This document shows positions 37,469 to 47,631 of a DNA stretch of 64,000 bases, piece by piece. The notes under the pieces were generated by a model. The model worked only from the letters and a program-made list of their open reading frames with translations. It was not told where the DNA came from and ran no database searches. Within the stretch, counting starts at the first letter, position 1. Each line of letters begins with the position of its first letter. Both the position numbers and the translations under genes were made by a program. The stretch comes from Ahniella affigens (GTDB taxonomy: Bacteria > Pseudomonadota > Gammaproteobacteria > Xanthomonadales > Ahniellaceae): positions 620,001 through 684,000 of the forward strand of contig NZ_CP027860.1 in NCBI RefSeq assembly GCF_003015185.1, written 5' to 3'.

Positions 37469-38086
37469 ATGGCGCGTCCGCGGTTCGCACCAAATTTGCA
37501 GCTGGAGCAAGATGGGCTGGTGCTCCGGCCGTGGCAGCGCACCGATCAGGCCGCGCTGTCGGCGCTCGTGCATGCTTCCAAGGCGGAACTCAGCGCTCGG
37601 TTGGACTGGTGTCACGCTGGCTATGCCGAGGCCGATGCGGCAGCCTGGATTACGTTCAGCGAACAAGTTTGGGACGCGGGCAGCGAGTTTCCCTTTGCCG
37701 TGCTTGATTCGACGGGTCTGCTGCTCGGCAGCATGGGGTTGAATCAGATCAACCACGCGCACCGAAGCGCCAATCTCGGCTACTGGATGGGCACGCCGCA
37801 TTGTGGTCGGGGTGTCGCCACGCGCGCCGCCCGAATCTTATGCGCACACGCCTTTCAGACATTGGCGCTAAACCGGATCGAAGTCGTTACCCTGCTGGAC
37901 AATTTCGCCAGCCAGCGGGTCGCCGAGAAGCTCGGTGCGCGCTTCGAATGCAACGCGCGCAATCGACTGGTCGCGCAGGGTCTTCCGCGACCCGCGCGGG
38001 TGTATGGATTGATTCCTGAAGACTTGGCGAATGGTTTGTTGGGCGGGTCCGAATCCGGTCATGCGGGACGTTCCAACCCTCCTTAG
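37469..38086 (+). CDS. GNAT N-acetyltransferase, RimJ/RimL type
   Basis: A 205-residue acetyltransferase. LVLRPWQRTDQAALSALV starts the fold. The acetyl-CoA loop is around NLGYWMGTPHCGRGVATRAA (the Q/RxxGxG/A-like segment), and ALNRIEVVTLLDNFASQRVAEKLGARFE is the typical RimJ/RimL end. The acceptor could be a ribosomal protein N-terminus, an antibiotic or a metabolite, and this cannot be decided here. It starts 9 bp after maeB. Its stop overlaps the convergent asparaginase-like gene by a few bases. Confidence 0.85.
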   Translation: MARPRFAPNLQLEQDGLVLRPWQRTDQAALSALVHASKAELSARLDWCHAGYAEADAAAWITFSEQVWDAGSEFPFAVLDSTGLLLGSMGLNQINHAHRSANLGYWMGTPHCGRGVATRAARILCAHAFQTLALNRIEVVTLLDNFASQRVAEKLGARFECNARNRLVAQGLPRPARVYGLIPEDLANGLLGGSESGHAGRSNPP

Positions 38087-39177
38087 TGGCTCGCACCCGT
38101 CAACGGTGTCGCGTCGTCATCGGTGCCAAAGATGGCGATCTCGCGCTTGCCATGGACGTCGATAACGCCGCGATACATGCCCGGGCTGTTGAACTCCAGC
38201 GCAAAGCGGCCATCGCGGCCGAGCACAATGACCCCGCCTTCGGCCTGCATGGGCTTCAACGTGTCCTGTACCACGTAACGCGCAGCGGCTGCGGGTGACT
38301 CGCCCTTGAACCGAATGCGTGCGCAGATCTCGTGCGCCACACCCACACGAATGAAGAACTCACCGTGACCCGTCGCCGATACCGCACACTCGGCATTCGC
38401 ATAAGTGCCTGCGCCAATGACCGGGGCATCACCCACCCGGCCCCAGCGCTTGTTGGTCATGCCGCCCGTTGACGTCCCAGCGGCCAAGTGCCCGGCCTGG
38501 TCCAACGCGACGGCGCCGACGGTGCCAAACTTTCGTCCCTCGGCACGCCACGCCGGTGCGGCGGCGTTTGCCGATTTGCTGCCTGGCATCGGCGTATCCA
38601 ACGGTTCGCCACGAAGCTTCAGCAGTTGCTGCCAGCGGAATTCGGTATCGAAGTAGTGATTGTCGACCATGGCCAAACCCTGGGTGCGGGCGAACGTGTC
38701 AGCGCCCGGCCCCGTCAGCATCACATGCTCGGATTGCTCCATCACCGCCCGGGCGGCCAGGATCGGATTCTTGACTTGAGTGATGCCGGCAACTGAACCG
38801 GCGCGCAGGTCGTGACCAGTCATGACGGCCGCGTCGAGTTCGTGCTTGCCGTCGCTCGTAAATACGGCGCCCTTGCCGGCATTAAACAACGGTGAATCTT
38901 CCATGACCAGAATGGTGGCCTGGACCGCATCCAGACTGGCACCGCCGGATTTCAGCACGGCGTAGCCGGCGTCGAGCGCCTGGCCCAACACTGCTCGGTA
39001 TTGTTGTTCCTGTTCGGCGGACATTTCGGCTCGAAGCAGCGTGCCGGCGCCGCCATGAATCGCCAAGGCGATGGGTGCCGGACGGGATTCCTGGGTTGCA
39101 GCCAAGGCCGGGAGGCTCAGCAACGCCAACAGGGCCAGGCCGGCCAGGTTCTGGTGAAGGATCGGCAGGCGGTTCAT
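38083..39177 (-). CDS. Exported isoaspartyl peptidase/L-asparaginase (Ntn hydrolase)
   Basis: A 364-residue precursor that self-cleaves to alpha and beta subunits. The signal peptide (LAGLALLALLSLPALAAT, about 28 residues) sends it to the periplasm. The alpha part contains IHGGAGTLLR and NAGKGAVFTSDGKHELDAA. The beta subunit should begin at the Thr in KFGTVGAVALDQAGHLAAGT, the N-terminal nucleophile, followed by GRVGDAPVIGAGTYAN. It is likely an IaaA-type enzyme that removes isoaspartyl dipeptides. The ATG at 39177 begins the signal. Upstream, 254 bp are shared with divergent hemN and include an FNR-type box. Confidence 0.92.
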   Translation of the reverse strand: MNRLPILHQNLAGLALLALLSLPALAATQESRPAPIALAIHGGAGTLLRAEMSAEQEQQYRAVLGQALDAGYAVLKSGGASLDAVQATILVMEDSPLFNAGKGAVFTSDGKHELDAAVMTGHDLRAGSVAGITQVKNPILAARAVMEQSEHVMLTGPGADTFARTQGLAMVDNHYFDTEFRWQQLLKLRGEPLDTPMPGSKSANAAAPAWRAEGRKFGTVGAVALDQAGHLAAGTSTGGMTNKRWGRVGDAPVIGAGTYANAECAVSATGHGEFFIRVGVAHEICARIRFKGESPAAAARYVVQDTLKPMQAEGGVIVLGRDGRFALEFNSPGMYRGVIDVHGKREIAIFGTDDDATPLTGASH

Positions 39178-39283
39178 GGTTCGGACGGGCTCCAATGACA
39201 GCGGGACGGAAGCGCCAATAGTGCCACGCCAGCCCGCGACATACTGGCCCTGGACGCTGCATCGAACGCTTCCGGTGCTTCGA

Positions 39284-39297
39284 TTGACCTGAGTCAA
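39284..39297 (+). promoter_or_regulatory. FNR/Anr-type box upstream of hemN
   Basis: TTGACCTGAGTCAA is a perfect TTGAC-N4-GTCAA inverted repeat, matching the FNR/Anr/Dnr class of anaerobic regulators. It lies about 135 bp upstream of the hemN start codon and about 107 bp upstream of the divergent asparaginase-like gene. Anaerobic control of oxygen-independent HemN is well known in this group, which supports the call. Confidence 0.6.
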
Positions 39298-39431
39298 AGG
39301 CGCCGGGACGGGACTCGACTAGCCTTCCTGTCATCAATATGGAACCGGGTAGTTGGTCAAGCTGGCGGCGGCTGCCGTGAGCCGGGACTGATGCAACGTT
39401 CCAATAGCCATTCACGCGAGCAGGTGTGTCA

Positions 39432-40820
39432 ATGAGTGTAGGTCTCTTTTTCGATCCCGAACTGTTGGCCCGCTACGACCGGCCAGGCCCCCGCTATACC
39501 TCGTATCCGACGGCACCGCAGTTTCATGACCGCTTCGGGCCGAACCAGTTCAAGGCCGCCGCGAAGCGCAGTAACGAGGATCCCATTCCGCGCGACCTGT
39601 CCTTGTATGTGCATGTGCCCTATTGTTTCAGCCCGTGTTTCTATTGCGGCTGCAATCGGGTGATTACCCGCGACGTCAGCCGCGCCCGCGACTACCTGCA
39701 GTCGCTGAAACGCGAGTTGGATCTCGTTGCCCCGCTTTTTGATACCGATCGCACCCTCAGCCAGATTCATCTGGGTGGCGGTACCCCGAACTTCCTGCGT
39801 GCCGATGAGCTGGCCGAGTTGATGGCCGCGATTGACGCCCGGTTTTCGATCAGCCGCAAAACGGATCGCGATTTCTCGATTGAACTGGATCCCCGACACG
39901 TGAGCAGCAGCGACGTTGAAGCATTGGCGTTCATGGGCTTCAACCGGGTCAGCCTGGGTGTCCAGGACTTCGATCGCGAAGTGCAGCTGGCGGTCAATCG
40001 GCTGCAGACTGTCGAGCAGACTCTGGAAGTGATCGAGGCCTGTCGTCGGGTCAGTATGCGGTCGATCAACGTCGATCTGATTTATGGCCTGCCAAAGCAG
40101 ACTGAGGCGGGCTTCCAGCGCACGCTGGATATCATCACCGAGGTTCGCCCCGACCGGCTCGCCGTTTACAGCTATGCGCATCTTCCGCAACTGTTCAAAC
40201 CGCAACGGCAGATCGATGCCAGCCAGTTGCCCGATCCGGCGACCAAGCTGCGCCTGCTGGAGCTTGCGATCGACTCGCTGACCAAGGCCGGCTATCGCTA
40301 CATTGGCATGGACCATTTTGCGCTGCCGAACGATGAACTGAGTCTGGCCCTGGATGCCGGCACGTTACAGCGGAATTTCATGGGCTATACGACACACGCC
40401 GCAACCGACTTGATTGGCGTTGGCGTGAGCGCCATCAGTCACATTGCCGACACCTACAGTCAGAATCCACGTGATCTGAAAACGTACGAAGAGGCACTCG
40501 GTAAACACCAATTGCCGGTGTGGCGTGGCATGGATTTGAACTTCGATGATCAATTGCGCGCCGCAGTGATCCAGGACTTGATGTGCCTTGGCGAGATCAA
40601 TATTGGCAAATTCGAGAGACAGTACGAGATCAACTTCGAGGAGTACTTTGCCGACGCGCTACGTGCAGTGCAGAGCTTGTGCGACGAAGGTCTGGCGGAA
40701 ATGGACGCCGGTCACATCCGGGTGACGGCACGCGGACGCTTGCTTGTTCGCCTCACGGCTGCCTGCTTCGATGCCTATCTTGGCCGCGCGACTACCGTTC
40801 AGTATTCGAAAGTGGTTTGA
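39432..40820 (+). CDS. hemN: Oxygen-independent coproporphyrinogen III dehydrogenase
   Basis: A radical SAM enzyme that converts coproporphyrinogen III to protoporphyrinogen IX without oxygen. The 462-residue length is that of true HemN. The cluster motif CxxxCxxC is in VHVPYCFSPCFYCGCNRV, then the HemN signature LGGGTPNFL, and SVNVDLIYGLPKQT-like (here SINVDLIYGLPKQ) for the SAM core. The ATG at 39432 is favoured, with GTG at 39426 as the alternative. The upstream FNR-type box fits low-oxygen induction. Confidence 0.95.
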   Translation: MSVGLFFDPELLARYDRPGPRYTSYPTAPQFHDRFGPNQFKAAAKRSNEDPIPRDLSLYVHVPYCFSPCFYCGCNRVITRDVSRARDYLQSLKRELDLVAPLFDTDRTLSQIHLGGGTPNFLRADELAELMAAIDARFSISRKTDRDFSIELDPRHVSSSDVEALAFMGFNRVSLGVQDFDREVQLAVNRLQTVEQTLEVIEACRRVSMRSINVDLIYGLPKQTEAGFQRTLDIITEVRPDRLAVYSYAHLPQLFKPQRQIDASQLPDPATKLRLLELAIDSLTKAGYRYIGMDHFALPNDELSLALDAGTLQRNFMGYTTHAATDLIGVGVSAISHIADTYSQNPRDLKTYEEALGKHQLPVWRGMDLNFDDQLRAAVIQDLMCLGEINIGKFERQYEINFEEYFADALRAVQSLCDEGLAEMDAGHIRVTARGRLLVRLTAACFDAYLGRATTVQYSKVV

Positions 40821-41292
40821 TTCGCAAGCGCTGCTTCGTCTGACCGTGTTGCGTCCCGACAATGGGCTGAAGCAGAACTGGCAGCATTTCGAGTCCAGGA
40901 AACATGCAATGCCAAGACGCCGTGGCCACTGCGGCGACGACGCGCAACGCATTGATTTGAAATGCGAGAAATCGGTTCGGGCGGTGTTCGGGGCGCGCCA
41001 CGACTACGCCCGCCGCTAAACGTCGGCAGGTCATAAGACAATCTGGCAATCACTGTTCACAAACAGGTCCGACACAGAACTGAACGAATGCCAACAGGCT
41101 TCATTGTGTTGGAACTTCGTTTGGATCACCCGGTCTGAGTTGCACCTGACGCGATTCGCAACGCCCAGGTCGTTCTCCGAAAGCAGTGAATTGTCCAATC
41201 TGAATCACGACACCTCCGCGCCGGTTTGCTCCCCCATGCCCGTCTCCCCCCCAGAACCGGCGCGGAGACTTTTCTGGAATCAATGCACCGCT
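40821..41292. other. Gene-free interval before the repeat array
   Basis: About 470 bp between hemN and the repeat array on the plus strand. Frames here have no start context or family features. No terminator, RNA gene or mobile element was recognised. Confidence 0.45.
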
Positions 41293-42030
41293 GGATTTTG
41301 TGGGAGCGGCTTCAGCCGCGAAACAGATCGCGGCGAGCTTGGCTCGGGCCTAAAGGCCCTCCCACAAATGGAGCTTACGGCCAGCTTGGTTCGGGCCTGA
41401 AGGCCCTCCCACAAATGGAGCTTACGGCCAGCTTGGTTCGGGCCTGAAGGCCCTCCTACAAAAAAGCGCACGGGTCTTGCGGCGAGCTTCGTTTGGAGCG
41501 ATGAATTTTGTGGGAGCGGCTTCAGCCGCGAAACAGATCGCGGCGAGCTTAGTTCGGGCCTGAATGCCCTCCCACAAATGGAGCTTACGGCCAGCTTGGT
41601 TCGGGCCTAAAGGCCCTCCCACAAATGGAGCTTACGGCCAGCTTGGTTCGGGCCTGAAGGCCCTCCTACAAAAAAGCGCACGGGTCTTGCGACGAGCTTC
41701 GTTTGGAGCGATGAATTTTGTGGGAGCGGCTTCAGCCGCGAAACAGATCGCGGCGAGCTTGGTTCGGGCCTAAAGGCCCTCCCACAAATGGAGCTTACGG
41801 CCAGCTTGGTTCGGGCCTAAAGGCCCTCCCACAAATGGAGCCTACGGCCAGCTTGGTTCGGGCCTGAAGGCCCTCCTACAAAAAAGCGCACGGGTCTTGC
41901 GGCGAGCTTCGCTTGGAGCGATGAATTTTGTGGGAGCGGCTTCAGCCGCGAAACAGATCGCGGCAAGCTTGGTTCGGGCCTAAAGGCCCTCCCACAAATG
42001 GAGCTTACGGCCAGCTTGGTTTGGGCCAAA
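41293..42030. repeat. 210-bp higher-order REP array
   Basis: Three full units and one partial unit start near 41293, 41503, 41713 and 41923, exactly 210 bp apart. Each unit holds one REP core, GGAGCGGCTTCAGCCGCG (self-complementary hairpin), then three copies of a roughly 47-bp element, TTCGGGCCTAAAGGCCCTCC plus ACAAATGGAGCTTACGGCC, and then AAGCGCACGGGTCTTGCGGC. Units differ by only a few bases, which implies recent amplification or homogenisation. Frames read across it are not genes. Confidence 0.9.
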
Positions 42031-42118
42031 AGGCCCATTGCAGTGAGTCAGAGCGCATACAACCAGCTTAGATCGGCGCTACACGTTCATTCACGAAATC
42101 GCTGGCGATGGGTGTTGC

Positions 42119-43480
42119 TCACAACACAGCCGCAATCGCATCCGATAGCCGCTCTGCTGCAATGATCTCCAATCCGGGTGGTGACTTTCGGGGCGCATTG
42201 GCTTTCGGCACGATCAGCTTCTCGAAACCGTGAGACTGTGCTTCGCGAATGCGTTCCTCGCCGTTTGGCACAGGGCGAATCTCGCCAGACAAACCCACTT
42301 CGCCGAATGCCGCAATTCGCGAGCCCAACTTCCGATCTCGGAAACTCGACAGAATCGCGAGCAATACCGGCATGTCTGCTGCGGTTTCTTGAACGCGCAA
42401 GCCGCCAACGACATTGACGAACACATCCTGGTCGTACAGGCTGATGCCGCCATGCCGATGCAACACGGCGAGCAGCATTGCCAGGCGATTCTGCTCAAGC
42501 CCCAATGTGACGCGTCTTGGATTTGCGAGTGGCGACTGATCGACCAGCGCCTGCACTTCTACGAGCAATGGCCGGGTGCCTTCGCGGGTGACCATGATCA
42601 TGGAGCCACTCGCGGATGACTCATGGCCGCTTAAGAAAATCGCCGACGGATTCGGCACTTCCTTGAGCCCACGGTCGCCCATGGCAAACACGCCCAGCTC
42701 ATTGACCGCACCAAAGCGATTCTTGAACGCGCGCAAGACGCGAAAGCGGCTGCCCACATCGCCTTCAAAATACAGCACCGCATCGACCATGTGTTCGAGA
42801 ACGCGTGGGCCAGCGATGCCGCCTTCTTTCGTCACATGGCCAACTAGAAACACTGCGGTTCCGCTCTCTTTGGCGAACCGCACGAGTTGCGCGGCCGCAT
42901 CCCGAACCTGGCTCACTGAACCCGGCGCCGCAGTGATGCCTTGCGAGTACATCGTCTGGATGGAGTCGATGACCAGCAGGTCGGGCGTGGTCTTTCGCGC
43001 GACATCAATAATCTTTTCGATTTCGGTGTCGGCAAGCGCTTGCAGACGCTCCAGGTCCAGACCAAGTCGACGTCCGCGTGAGGCCACTTGGCCCAGACTC
43101 TCCTCACCCGTGACATACAGCGTCGGCTTGGGCAGTGCCGCCAATGCTTGTAGCAGTAGTGTGGACTTGCCAATGCCCGGATCGCCACCGATCAGTACCA
43201 CCGAACCCCGCACGAGCCCGCCGCCGAGCACGCGATCTAACTCACCAATACCCAGCATCTGGCGAACTTCGTCCTTTTCTTCGATGCTGGACAGCCGACG
43301 TACCTCGCTCGCTTGGCTGGCGCCCGCATAGCCTGCAAACCGCGCCGGGCCAGCGGCGGGTTTGGCCAGCCGAAGTTCGCTCATCGTGTTCCACTCGCCG
43401 CACTCGCTGCATTGGCCTTGCCACTTGCTGGACTCGGCGCCGCACTGGCTGCAGACATAGACGGTTTTGGCCTTGGCCAT
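42119..43480 (-). CDS. radA: DNA repair protein RadA
   Basis: A RecA-like branch-migration helicase for recombination intermediates. The 453-residue protein has an N-terminal four-cysteine zinc finger (YVCSQCGAESSKWQGQCSEC), Walker A GGDPGIGKSTLLLQALAAL, and the RadA-specific KNRFG motif in RAFKNRFGAVNELGVF. The C-terminal domain is Lon-protease-like (EVGLSGEIRPVPNGEER). ATG 43480 shares one base with the alr stop (TGATG), so the longer frame into alr is rejected. It is the last gene of dnaB-alr-radA. Confidence 0.95.
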   Translation of the reverse strand: MAKAKTVYVCSQCGAESSKWQGQCSECGEWNTMSELRLAKPAAGPARFAGYAGASQASEVRRLSSIEEKDEVRQMLGIGELDRVLGGGLVRGSVVLIGGDPGIGKSTLLLQALAALPKPTLYVTGEESLGQVASRGRRLGLDLERLQALADTEIEKIIDVARKTTPDLLVIDSIQTMYSQGITAAPGSVSQVRDAAAQLVRFAKESGTAVFLVGHVTKEGGIAGPRVLEHMVDAVLYFEGDVGSRFRVLRAFKNRFGAVNELGVFAMGDRGLKEVPNPSAIFLSGHESSASGSMIMVTREGTRPLLVEVQALVDQSPLANPRRVTLGLEQNRLAMLLAVLHRHGGISLYDQDVFVNVVGGLRVQETAADMPVLLAILSSFRDRKLGSRIAAFGEVGLSGEIRPVPNGEERIREAQSHGFEKLIVPKANAPRKSPPGLEIIAAERLSDAIAAVL

Positions 43481-44559
43481 CAGGGTTGCTCCAGAAACAT
43501 CACGCGTTTGGTCACGCCGCAAGTGAGTTCATAGCTGATCGTCCCCGCGGCGGTGGCAATCTCCTCGACGGGCAGCTCGTCACCCCACAGCACCACGCGA
43601 TCGCCGATGGCAGCGTCCGGAAACGCGTCCAGATCAATCGTCATCAAGTCCATCGACACGCGCCCGAGAATCCGGCTGCGGCGCCCGCGCAGCAGCACTG
43701 GTGTATCGGTACCGGCCTGACGCGGATAGCCATCGCCATAGCCCAACGCCACCACGCCAACGCGCTGCCGCTGTGGGCACGTGTAGGTGCCGGCATAGCC
43801 AATACGTTCGCCGGCGGCAATATCTTGAATGGCGATGAGTTTGGACGACAGTTGCATCACCGGCTTGAAGCCGAGTGCCGCGCCCGTTTGCGTGGTTGAC
43901 AGGCCAAGGCCATATAAGAGCCCACCTGGGCGAACCCATTCGGCGTGACTTGCCGGGTCAAAGCAGATCGCTGCGGAGTTGGCGAGCGACCGTGGCAGGC
44001 CGAGAGGGTCGGTGGCTCGCGCAAAGTGCGCGCGCTGCGCCGCGTTGCTTTGATCCTCAGGAACATCCGAGTTTGCAAAATGGGTCATCACCGTCAGATC
44101 AGCAGCGACTTGCGAGATGGTGCGCAGCGTTGCGATCAGCGCAGTCGCTTGTTCGGACGGAAAGCCCAAACGGTGCATGCCAGTGTCGAGTTTCAGCCAG
44201 GTCCGAATTGGTCTCGGGTCGGGGTCCAACTGCAGCATGCGGAGTTGTTCCGGATGATGGAGCACCATGTCGAGCCCCAGGCGGCGCACTTCAGCGAGAT
44301 CGTTGGGTTCGTCGATCCCCGACAGCACCACGATGCGTTGTTTGTGGCCGGATGCACGCAAACGGAGCCCATCGGCAATCGCAGCCACGCCAAACGCGTC
44401 GGCACTGCCGAGCGCTCGGGCGACGCGCTCCAGACCGTGTCCATAGCCGTCGGCCTTGACCACGGCCATCAATTTGCTTGCGGGCGCAAGGCTCCGCAAG
44501 CGCGCGAGATTGTGTGTCAGGGCCGACAGGGAAATAGCGGCGATGGCCGATCGACTCAT
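43480..44559 (-). CDS. alr: Alanine racemase
   Basis: A PLP enzyme that makes D-alanine for peptidoglycan. The 359-residue protein has the Schiff-base Lys in MAVVKADGYGHGLERVA (Lys35 region), the second catalytic residue in RIGYAGTYTCPQRQRVGVV and VSMDLMTIDL in the C-terminal barrel domain. The ATG at 44559 overlaps the dnaB stop by 4 bp, and the stop shares a base with radA. The dnaB-alr order is common in gammaproteobacteria. Confidence 0.95.
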   Translation of the reverse strand: MSRSAIAAISLSALTHNLARLRSLAPASKLMAVVKADGYGHGLERVARALGSADAFGVAAIADGLRLRASGHKQRIVVLSGIDEPNDLAEVRRLGLDMVLHHPEQLRMLQLDPDPRPIRTWLKLDTGMHRLGFPSEQATALIATLRTISQVAADLTVMTHFANSDVPEDQSNAAQRAHFARATDPLGLPRSLANSAAICFDPASHAEWVRPGGLLYGLGLSTTQTGAALGFKPVMQLSSKLIAIQDIAAGERIGYAGTYTCPQRQRVGVVALGYGDGYPRQAGTDTPVLLRGRRSRILGRVSMDLMTIDLDAFPDAAIGDRVVLWGDELPVEEIATAAGTISYELTCGVTKRVMFLEQP

Positions 44560-45950
44560 TCGAAGCTGCCGCTATAGCCCTGATGGGCGTGGTTTTCGAA
44601 CTTGGTGTATTGGCCCAGGAACGTTAGCTTGACCATTCCGGTTGGGCCGTTTCGCTGTTTGCCGATAATGACCTCGGCCAAACCCTTATCGGGCGATTCC
44701 TTGTTGTAGTACTCGTCGCGATAGATGAACAAGATCAAGTCGGCGTCCTGCTCGATAGCGCCGGATTCGCGCAAGTCGGCCATCACGGGGCGCTTGTCGG
44801 TGCGTTGTTCCAGCGAGCGGTTCAACTGCGACAGCGCGATCACTGGTACGTGCAGTTCCTTCGCGAGTGCTTTCAAGCTCCGCGAGATTTCCGAAATTTC
44901 GGTGGCGCGGTTTTCCTTGTTGCCGGGCACGCTCATCAGCTGCAGGTAGTCGATGACGATCAGGCCCAGATCATGTTCGCGCTTCAGGCGCCGGGCGCGC
45001 GAACGGAGCTCGACGGGCGACAGCGCTGGCGTGTCGTCGATAAAGATTTTCGATTCCGACAGCAGGGTGATCGCCGAGGTCACACGCGGCCATTCCTCAT
45101 CGGCCAACTCGCCGGTGCGAAGATGCTGCGCATTGATGCGTCCGAGCGAGGAGATCAGACGAAACGCGAGCTGCGAGGCCGACATTTCCATTGAGAACAC
45201 GGCCACTGCCTTTTTGGTCTTCAGCGCGCAGTACTCGGCCATGTTCAACGCCAGTGCGGTTTTGCCCATCGACGGGCGCGCTGCCAGGATGATGAGGTCA
45301 GAGGGCTGCAAGCCGGTGGTCATGTTGTCGAAGTCGGTGAAGCCGGTGGGCACACCCGTGACTTGACCACGGTTCTCGTAACGGAACTGCAGTTGCTGAA
45401 ACGCATCCTTGACTGCGATGCGCATCGACGTGAAGCCCTTGCGCCCACGCGCACCCGCTTCGGCAATGCGGAAGACCTTCTGTTCGGCGCCTTCGAGAAT
45501 TTCCTGCGTGCTGCGACCTTCGGGTTGGAACCCGTCATTGGCAATATCGGTGCCGGCTTCGATCAACTGCCGGAGGACGGATTTTTCGCGGACAATGTCG
45601 GCATACGCGCCAATGTTCGCGGCACTTGGCGTGTTGTTTGCGAGTTCCAGGATGTAGCCCGACCCGCCGACCAGTTCGGCGATGCCCTGAGTTTCGAACC
45701 ACTCCCCGAGCGTCACCGCATCGGGCGGCATGCTGCGGTTCTGGAGTTCGCCAATCGCACGGAAGATCAGCTGATGGTCGTGCCGATAGAAATCGTGTTC
45801 GACGAGCTTGTCGGCAATCTTGTCCCACGAATCGGGTGCCAGCATGAGACCGCCGAGCACGGCCTGTTCGGCCTCGATGGCATGCGGCGGTACGCGCAGA
45901 CTCTCGATCTGGCTTTTGGTGGAACGGAACGTTTCGGGGCGGGCAGCCAT
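44556..45950 (-). CDS. dnaB: Replicative DNA helicase DnaB
   Basis: A hexameric 5'-3' helicase at the replication fork. The 464-residue protein has an N-terminal collar domain ([20 protein letters not shown]), a linker helix, and a RecA-like motor with Walker [20 protein letters not shown]. It also has the signature [14 protein letters not shown] and Walker [15 protein letters not shown]. The length is normal and no intein is seen. The ATG at 45950 begins the canonical N-terminus. It is first in an operon with alr and radA, divergent from the FAD oxidase. Confidence 0.97.
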   Translation of the reverse strand: MAARPETFRSTKSQIESLRVPPHAIEAEQAVLGGLMLAPDSWDKIADKLVEHDFYRHDHQLIFRAIGELQNRSMPPDAVTLGEWFETQGIAELVGGSGYILELANNTPSAANIGAYADIVREKSVLRQLIEAGTDIANDGFQPEGRSTQEILEGAEQKVFRIAEAGARGRKGFTSMRIAVKDAFQQLQFRYENRGQVTGVPTGFTDFDNMTTGLQPSDLIILAARPSMGKTALALNMAEYCALKTKKAVAVFSMEMSASQLAFRLISSLGRINAQHLRTGELADEEWPRVTSAITLLSESKIFIDDTPALSPVELRSRARRLKREHDLGLIVIDYLQLMSVPGNKENRATEISEISRSLKALAKELHVPVIALSQLNRSLEQRTDKRPVMADLRESGAIEQDADLILFIYRDEYYNKESPDKGLAEVIIGKQRNGPTGMVKLTFLGQYTKFENHAHQGYSGSFE

Positions 45951-46254
45951 GGCAACTCAGCAAAGTATCGAGCAATCAACTTGACCTGCCGAGCTCACGC
46001 TCAACAGGCGGCGGGGTTCAGGCCGTCTGGTAACGGCCTGTTGGCAGTACGGCAGGTGGTGACGCGCTGGCGCGACACAGGGACCGGAAGGAACGCGCCT
46101 GCCAACAGCGGCAAGCCAACTTGTTCCCGCCGGCCCGTGGCCGAACCCACGATGATACGTCGGCAGTCTGTCTGGGCGTTGCGCATAAACCTGTGGATTT
46201 CTTCTGGAAATTCACCGACAGTGAATACCCGTCTGTTGTCTCATGGTGTGAGAT
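45951..46254. other. Divergent promoter region dnaB / FAD oxidase
   Basis: A 304-bp gap that must carry both promoters. A short inverted stretch occurs, but no named site can be supported. No small gene was recognised. Confidence 0.45.
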
Positions 46255-47631
46255 ATGAACCGTCGCGAGTTGGTTAAAGCGTTGTCCCTGTTGCCGTTTT
46301 CCGGCTCGGCCGCGGCCCTGGCGCCCCTCCTGGCGGAGTCTGCCGACTTGCGTCTGATTGTGCCGTCGGATGCGGACTATGCCACCCGGCGTGGTGGGTT
46401 CAATCAGCGGATTGTCCGGAAACCGGCGGTACTGGCCCTGTGTCGGTCGATGACAGGCATTCAACGCGCGCTCGCATTTGCGGCCGAGTCGAACCTGAAA
46501 GTGGGCATTCGCAGCGGTGGTCATTGTTTCGAAGGCCACGGGTTGATCGAGAACGGCCTGCTGCTCGATCTCTCGGCGCTGAACACGCTGAAACGGCAGG
46601 GCGACTTGGTCGACATCGGTCCAGGCGCGAAGCTCGGCGGCGTCTATCAGCAGCTTGCGGCAGAGAATCGGCTGCTGCCCGCCGGATCCTGCGCCGGGGT
46701 AGGGGTTGCCGGCCTGGCATTGGGCGGTGGCTATGGCTTCTTTGCACGCCAGCATGGTCTGACTTCGGATCATCTCGTCGAACTCGACCTGATTGATGCT
46801 GGTGGCAAGCTGCATACCGTTCGTGATGACGACCCGCTGCTCATGGCGTGTCGCGGCGGCGGCAACGGTCAGTTCGGCGCGGTGAGCCGCTTACGGTTTC
46901 GGACGCACCCAGCGCCGTCCCGTTTCGCCAGTCATCGCTTTCGCTTTCGCGAGTTGACCGTAGCACGGGCCAAAGCACTGGCTGAGCGTTGGTGCGACTT
47001 GGTTGAGCGCTTGCCGCTGACCAGTTATGCATCGTTCGTCCTGAACGGGCGCACGCTGACGGTGCTGATCACCGACAGCGCCGCCAAGGCGCCAACGGGT
47101 TTCGCCGATCAGCTGGCTCGTTTCGGCGCCGACGCCACCGAGACACCGCCGGTCCGGGAGGACCTGTTCCTTGCGGGCATCCAACGCTTCAGCGGCGGTA
47201 CGACGCCGATGTATTTCAAGAACTTTTCGGCGGGGTATTACGCTGACTGGGCCGATCTCGCGCGCGGATTCGAGGCACTCGCCGCACTGGTCATCGAGCA
47301 GAAACCAAACTCGATTCTGCAGATCAATTCGCTGGCCGGCGCGATCAGTACGAACACGGTGCCATCGGCCTATGCACATCGCCGCATGAAGTATCTCGGC
47401 GAATTCCAGGTCTACTACAACAGCCCCAAACAAGCCGAACCGGCGCTCGCGCTGACGGAGCGGGCGCGGCAGGTCATTGAGGCACATTGGTCCAGACACT
47501 ATGCGAACTACCCGAACGATGCATTTCAGGACGCCACGCGCGCCTATTACGGCGCCCAACTGCCGCGCCTGCAACAGCTGAAGCGCGACCTGGATCCCGA
47601 TCGGCGGTTTGCCGAATTCAGCGCGGTTTGA
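46255..47631 (+). CDS. FAD-linked oxidase, BBE-like, probable bicovalent flavin, Tat-exported
   Basis: A 458-residue flavoprotein of the VAO/berberine-bridge group. The N-terminus [20 protein letters not shown] has twin Arg and a hydrophobic stretch, so Tat export is likely. The FAD domain has [16 protein letters not shown], whose His would be the 8-alpha attachment site. [20 protein letters not shown] has a Cys where bicovalent members bind the flavin C6. The substrate may be an oligosaccharide or alcohol, as in glucooligosaccharide oxidases, but the C-terminal domain does not settle it. The end overlaps the convergent cytochrome gene by 14 bp. Confidence 0.82.
   Translation: MNRRELVKALSLLPFSGSAAALAPLLAESADLRLIVPSDADYATRRGGFNQRIVRKPAVLALCRSMTGIQRALAFAAESNLKVGIRSGGHCFEGHGLIENGLLLDLSALNTLKRQGDLVDIGPGAKLGGVYQQLAAENRLLPAGSCAGVGVAGLALGGGYGFFARQHGLTSDHLVELDLIDAGGKLHTVRDDDPLLMACRGGGNGQFGAVSRLRFRTHPAPSRFASHRFRFRELTVARAKALAERWCDLVERLPLTSYASFVLNGRTLTVLITDSAAKAPTGFADQLARFGADATETPPVREDLFLAGIQRFSGGTTPMYFKNFSAGYYADWADLARGFEALAALVIEQKPNSILQINSLAGAISTNTVPSAYAHRRMKYLGEFQVYYNSPKQAEPALALTERARQVIEAHWSRHYANYPNDAFQDATRAYYGAQLPRLQQLKRDLDPDRRFAEFSAV

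Noticed and set aside
41293-42030. CRISPR array or coding frames in the repeat array
   Set aside because: Units are 210 bp, differ by few bases and have no unique spacers. Frames across them lack start context and repeat with the DNA.
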